From Epiperipatus broadwayi (lineage: Eukaryota; Onychophora; Udeonychophora; Euonychophora; Peripatidae), in the NCBI GenBank assembly GCA_028023455.1, contig JAQFVV010006637.1:1-64000 (forward strand): a DNA stretch of 64,000 nt, read 5' to 3'. Under the pieces are notes generated by a model. The model did no database searches. It was not told where the DNA came from and saw only the letters and a list, made by a program, of their open reading frames with translations. The position numbers and the translations under genes are program-made. Shown one piece after another: positions 59,531 to 64,000 of this stretch. The stretch's first letter is position 1. Each line of letters begins with the position of its first letter.

Positions 59531-60911
59531 CATCTGCATATAAATTTGCATAAAATTTGCATCAATATTATAGTCAGTAATAGAATACAAGTCGCCATGA
59601 ATATGGGATTACAAACTGTCCCGAAAGCGCTTGGCGGAAAATTTTAATAATTTCATAGACAATTAATAGCTTCATTATCTGTGCGCAGAGCACATATATA
59701 GATTAATTTATTTCAAGCATTAGTGAAGTAAAATCTTAACTATTTCAATAAACTAATGAAAATTTGAGATTATTAAAAGTAAAAACAATTGTGTATGATA
59801 GCAAGTGAATGTAAACTAGAACATCCTATTTCATTTGTGTCCACTGGTGACCTCATTTACTGCCAGACTGCAATTAAAATTAAGTTGATAAATAACAACA
59901 AGCAGCTTGGCAGTTTAGTTTAAAATAACACTTTGATAAGTGTAAGTTAGTTATGATGACAAACATTTATATAAATTAAAGATTATATACATTCTAAATA
60001 CAATACATGATATACACCCAAGTGACCTGACTGTGCAGTGTACAAAGTATATAATGGTGTGTGAGGAGATAAATTCTCCAGAGGCCAGGCAAAGCAAATG
60101 GCTCGAAAAGTTTGCCAATAAAATAACACATCCGTTCTTCGAGGGCCCACTCAGCAAGTAGTTTTTCAACCCTGCTTTCTCTTTCACTGTTATAATGTTT
60201 TTGCACTACTCCAGTTTCTATACGCTGATTGGTTGTGTTTCTTCACCATGTGGTGATCCAATGCTAATGCCTCAAACCACATTAAGTTTTTAGTATAACA
60301 ATAGATTTTATTTATTTAATTAAAATCTTTTTTCAAATTAATTTTTGTCTGGAATTTAATCAGTAGTTGGACTGGTATTTAGTTAGATTTACAATGGAGC
60401 TATTTTAAAAGTTTATCAGTACGACTGGTCTTTTAAGTTAAATTTCATTTAATTAGTTTAATATCTAATATGTGTTATTTGCGTTGATAAATGCATATAA
60501 TTTAATTTATTTCTAACTATTTCAGTCTTTCTTATATGCCATAAAAATAACAAACCTCTCATATGTTTTACTAAATTATTTATTATTATTAAAATATTAA
60601 TTATTTTGCATTCTTTAACTTGGATTCATGTTTATGAAATTAAGAAAAAGTATTGCTTAGTTTTGCTTTAACTATTTTATTTAAAATGCTTAATTTCCCT
60701 GGGTAACTAATGTATCATAAAACTACTTTACCTTTATGTATGAACATAAGATTGATTTCAAATTGTATCGAAACTTTAGGTAAGGAAGGCTTTGGTATCT
60801 TGCACAGCAGGAGTAAAACATGGGGCTACTAAGGTAGTAAACCTGTGAAATCTTCATAAAGATATTGTATTAACATAGGCAACCTTGAGTTTGGTGTTGG
60901 GAATATATCTT
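59531..60911. other. No recognisable gene
   Basis: The 3' flank of the PLE, then AT-rich DNA. Minus-strand frames near 59951-60206 (RESRVEKLLAEWALEERMC and neighbours) are mildly protein-like but have no known domain and no confirmed splice sites. Confidence 0.4.
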
Positions 60912-61225
60912 TATCATCATCAACCATTATCAATCCACTGCAGGATAAAGGTCTCTCCAAGTTCAATCCATCTTCTTCGATCTCTAGCCTTTCTCCTCTA
61001 CATCACCATGCACACTTTCTCATCTCATCCATCCATCTCACATGTGGTCTCTTTCTGGGACTTTTACAATCTCTTGGAATCCAATTTAAGACTTCAGTTG
61101 TCCATTTATTATCAACTCTTCTAGCAATATGTCCAGCCTAACTCCAATCTTTTAATTTTTTCAATGAGGTCAGTAACACCTGTTTATTCTCTAACCCCCA
61201 TGCATTGTGTTTTCGATCTCTTCTT
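60912..61225 (-). pseudogene. RTE-like LINE 3' end, minus strand part of a twin-primed copy
   Basis: Matches the 3' end of the 26.1-kb element in the same minus orientation: ATCATCATCAACC, CAATCCACTGCAGGAT, TCTCTCCAAGTTCAATCC, CACATGTGGTCTCTTTCTGG. At about 61225 the match ends and endonuclease sequence from the same family type begins on the opposite strand. Confidence 0.75.
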
Positions 61226-61708
61226 ATGAAGTGATGGAAATTTGGAAAATTTGAAAAAGGAAATGAAAATAAATAATATTAATATTATGGGATTAAGTGA
61301 TGTGAGAGAAATATGAAGAAGTAAATAGTGGGGATGTTGTTTTATTCTGGTGGTGATATATCAGTTAAGGAAGTTTGTAACGCTACTGAAAGGAAATTTG
61401 GAATAGTGTAGTATAGGTATTGTGTTGATGATAGACTTATAACAATGAGAATAGCTGCAAGGTCTAAAGATCTGGTATTCATATAAAATTATATCTTAAC
61501 TATTAGTCATATAAAAAAGATGAATAGTAAGGAAAGATAGAAGAAATGACGCAAAGAAAGAGAAAAAATGGATGCTCATTGCTGTTTGGAATTTTGTAGT
61601 GGGGAAAACTAAGGAAAGAAAAGTAATGAAAAAGGTAATCAGCTGATGGAATTTCTTAAAGAAAATAATTTTGTGGTTTCAAACATTTGGTTTAAAATCA
61701 TCCAAGAA

Positions 61709-62148
61709 GTCCATCTATAAAAAAGATATTACGCATGGGAGAAGGAGAAACGTAAATAGCCATGTGTGTGTGTGTGTGCGCGCTGAAAATCAGATATATT
61801 AATCTTTAACTTGGATTAAAGTTTATATCTGTGCTAGAGGAAATCTTTAATAAAAATGATTAGTAATAATCATTACGTGTTTATCAAAAAGTTGATAACG
61901 TAAAAGTTGGGAATGGAGTAAATTGACGCTTGAAAATAAAAATGAGACAATTTGCTCTACATAAATGATCTTCATGTAATAAAGATATATCTGAGAGATG
62001 ATGACCTGGCCCAACTGATGAGTGCTGGTTCAGCACGAAATGCATCTTGGAGATCATTTGCCTTTTATTGTATCTTTATTTATATGAAATTATTTATGAA
62101 ATAAAAAAGAATGAAGAAATATGGAAGTTGTCCATCTATAAAAAAGAT
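61709..62148. mobile_element. Insertion carrying an H1 hammerhead, 19-bp TSD
   Basis: A perfect 19-bp direct repeat GTCCATCTATAAAAAAGAT (61709-61727 and 62130-62148) flanks 402 bp that break the endonuclease coding. Inside are a (TG)n(CG)n tract, about 200 bp of AT-rich DNA, the hammerhead at 62000-62057 near the right end and an A-rich tail. The long TSD is typical of target-primed insertion. Confidence 0.8.
62000..62057 (+). ncRNA. Hammerhead ribozyme candidate, H1 family, best helices
   Basis: CTGATGA 62015-62021; stem II GTGCTG-gtt-CAGCAC with six Watson-Crick pairs; GAAA 62037-62040; stem III from the last A: ATG/CAT with no loop or AT-GC-AT; U45-C46 cleavage; stem I CCAA (62011-62014) with TTGG (62047-62050), extended by ATGACCT against AGATCAT with one mismatch. 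The core is complete and all helices are supported. Confidence 0.75.
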
Positions 62149-62599
62149 TTTATTCATTGAAACTCAAGGTTTAAGAGAATATATTGATACAGAAGTGATA
62201 TAAGAATGTTGTTTAAGGCTTCATATACTTTGCATGGTGGTGATATAAACTCTGATCATAATATGGTTATAGTTAAATTTAAAATGGATAAAAAGAAAGA
62301 AAAGATATGTAAGATAGAATCAGGATAAAGTGAGGAGAAAGAAAAAGAAGAGACTTGGTTTTATATATAATGTAATAATAGAGGATTAATAAACCACTGT
62401 TAATGAACACACACACAGAAAATATATATTTTTAAGTATTCAGCTTTATTACTGCCTAACATGCTTTCGATATATCTTGTATATCATATTCATAGCTTAT
62501 AGTAATATGACTCTAGAGATCTTGGTATTCGTTTAAAGGTCATGATTAATTAGCTATTCAAAAATATTAAAATTTATTTAAATAGATCACTTCTTTAAA

Positions 62600-63830
62600 A
62601 AACGGATGCTCCTATCTTTTCTATTGACTGAAAAACGGCCACTTGCTATTGCCCAGAATTGCTTTATTTTCCATTTTCTGACCTCTCTTCACATATGTAA
62701 ATTTTGCTTTTGATAATGGTTTTTGTTCATGGCTGGTGAATATTGATTAACATTCTTTATTTTTGGGAGCTCAGTTGTATAAATATCTATATTGGGCCAA
62801 TCTAATTAAAAGGTTGGCCTGCAACTTCCCATAATATGCTAAGTTGCTTGCATATTGACTGCATTTAATTTTATAGACCACTTGATGTGCAGATTGATTC
62901 ACAGTTTTTCTTTGGAATTGTTAATTAATTAGTTCAGTGATGGAGGGATTCGAAAGCTTACGTTGAATTTATCTTTGCGAATCTTTTTAAATTTTTGTAT
63001 GGCTTTTGGGATGTAGGGGAGACTAATTCATTTCTAGGCTCCTCTTGTTGAGTAGGATGGGTTTTTTATTTTATAAAACCTCTTTATAGTGTTAATGATT
63101 TTGTTATAATTTTATATTCTATATTTTAAAGGTCGTTTATATACTCCTTAATATTGTTCTTTTTATAATATTCATGCACAAATTTGTGATTTTATGCAGA
63201 AAGCCTTTAAGTTTCACATATTTATATAAAATGAAGATTATTGATCTGGGGTGGATTCATCCTCTTACGTTTAAAGGTTTAAGCATCATTCTGGAGTCTA
63301 GCGTGTTACATTGTCTTTGGATGTATAAATCCAGAAATTTAATTTTTCTATTACTGATTTCCATCTCTACAGTCCATGAAAGTGTTGACGCTTGTTCTAA
63401 TGTTTTGCTAAATTTTATTGACGTGCATCCTTTGAACATATAAATGCATCGACTATGTATCTAACATATGTTAAGTCTGGGTTTGAATACACAAAAGTAG
63501 GAATTATATTATTTTCAGTTTTTGCTAAGAATAGGCTGCTAATGATGCACTGATGAGGAACCCCATTGGCTATCCATGGTTCATTTTATAATATTTTCCA
63601 TTTGCTACTGCTGTAAGGTCTTTATCTATCTATTTTAGTACATTTATGATGGCTTATTTTTTGTGAGAGTCATAATTAGTGTTATTCAACAATTCGCCAA
63701 CAACTTTGACTGATCCATTTAATAGTGCTGTGATTTTATTATTGACATCTATTTTCTTATTTTTAATTTTGTTAACAACATCATACAAATATTTGATTAA
63801 ATAGATACAGAATCCCAAGTCTTCAGTAAT
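62600..63830 (-). pseudogene. Penelope-like element remnant, minus strand
   Basis: Read leftward: RT traces near 63540-63590 (PMG and HQC-like), TYVRYIVDAF at about 63465-63500 (catalytic YIDD changed to YIVD), the thumb FLDLYIQRQ at 63257-63439 then LKPLNVRG, LKGFLHK-NH at about 63200, NVSFRIPPSLN-LINNSKEK at about 62930-62985, and AYYGKL at about 62825 for the GIY-YIG part. The order matches the 58-kb PLE. Many stops and frameshifts are present, and the second catalytic Asp pair is broken. Confidence 0.75.
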
Positions 63831-63844
63831 CCATGTAGTGACGG

Positions 63845-64000
63845 TTTCAGCTATTTTGTAAAAGTATGCGCCAGAGCAATAACCGCCATTTCACGTAAAT
63901 ACATGGGACTTAAAGGTTTTCTGCATAGAAATCACAATTTATGCAAATTTGAATATGATAAAAAGAACAATATTGAGGGGTATATAAAAGACCTTCAAAA
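63845..64000 (+). pseudogene. Penelope-like element fragment running off the window
   Basis: The plus strand reads RKYMGLKGFLHRNHNLCKFEY then DKKNNIEGYIKDLQ, homologous to LFMFRNHNLCKYKADKRKN and the following residues in the 58-kb PLE, and to the minus copy beside it (LKGFLHK). It begins abruptly after the RT region and continues past the end of the window. With the 62.6-63.8-kb copy it makes a divergent pair. Confidence 0.7.

Larger units (their letters stand above)
61226..62340 (+). pseudogene. RTE-like LINE endonuclease, plus strand part of a twin-primed copy
   Basis: Plus-strand translation gives INIMGLSDVRE near 61280, then VLFYSGGDIS-like and NSV...DRLITMRIAA segments. NQLMEFLKENNFVVSNIWF lies near 61640-61695, and TLHGGDINSDHNMVIVKF lies near 62240-62285. 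These are the successive blocks of an apurinic-type LINE endonuclease up to the SDH catalytic motif. The block is interrupted by a 402-bp insertion at 61728-62129. Confidence 0.75.

Noticed and set aside
59951-60206. Overlapping minus-strand frames that look mildly protein-like
   Set aside because: There are two frames over the same DNA, no domain and no verified splice sites, so I could not choose one.

Overview
The window is AT-rich, repeat-dense eukaryotic DNA from an animal, almost certainly an invertebrate. The signs are one intron-bounded exon with canonical splice sites, several classes of non-LTR retrotransposon, Penelope-like elements (PLEs), tRNA-derived short elements with target-site duplications, a hAT-type transposase remnant and abundant (AT)n, (ATT)n and G-tract simple repeats. 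I cannot name the species. A mollusc (perhaps a cephalopod) or an arachnid would fit, but that is only a guess. No rRNA gene, functional tRNA gene or CRISPR array was seen, and there is no operon structure.

Layout. 1.8-6.4 kb is an LTR retrotransposon on the minus strand with two long LTRs and a broken gag but no pol. 9.2-10.5 kb is a minisatellite of about 23 copies of a 53-bp unit. 11.5-12.5 kb holds duplicated blocks. 13.3-15.3 kb is a decayed RTE-type LINE next to a foldback repeat. 16.3 kb has an unassigned open frame. 17.8-18.6 kb is a degenerate satellite, followed by a ZBED/hAT transposase remnant. 20-24 kb has LINE pieces and a 0.75-kb inverted repeat. 25.9-30.3 kb is a nested stack: an old LINE broken by a near full-length RTE-like LINE and, separately, by a 250-bp foldback element with a 12-bp target duplication. 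33-48 kb is a field of short non-autonomous elements. 48.8-49.7 kb is the only good host exon, probably with an SRPBCC/Bet v1-like fold. 49.8-51.4 kb is a near-perfect palindrome of two truncated PLE copies. 58.3-59.5 kb is the best-preserved PLE, with reverse transcriptase (RT) plus GIY-YIG. The window ends in another divergent pair of PLE fragments.

The most interesting theme is a set of dispersed short repeats that carry hammerhead-ribozyme-like cores (CTGANGA, stem II, GAAA, stem III, UH). At least four sites have a complete or nearly complete fold: 35.1, 37.3, 43.4 and 62.0 kb. Two more (41.6 and 48.6 kb) have a full core with weaker helices. Many of these elements, and the PLE fragments, occur as divergent inverted pairs with 5' ends facing inward and 3' ends outward. 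Several have clear target-site duplications, and two interrupt LINEs precisely. This suggests a family of self-cleaving, possibly PLE-mobilised non-autonomous retroelements. The ribozyme folds were drawn by eye and are not computed.
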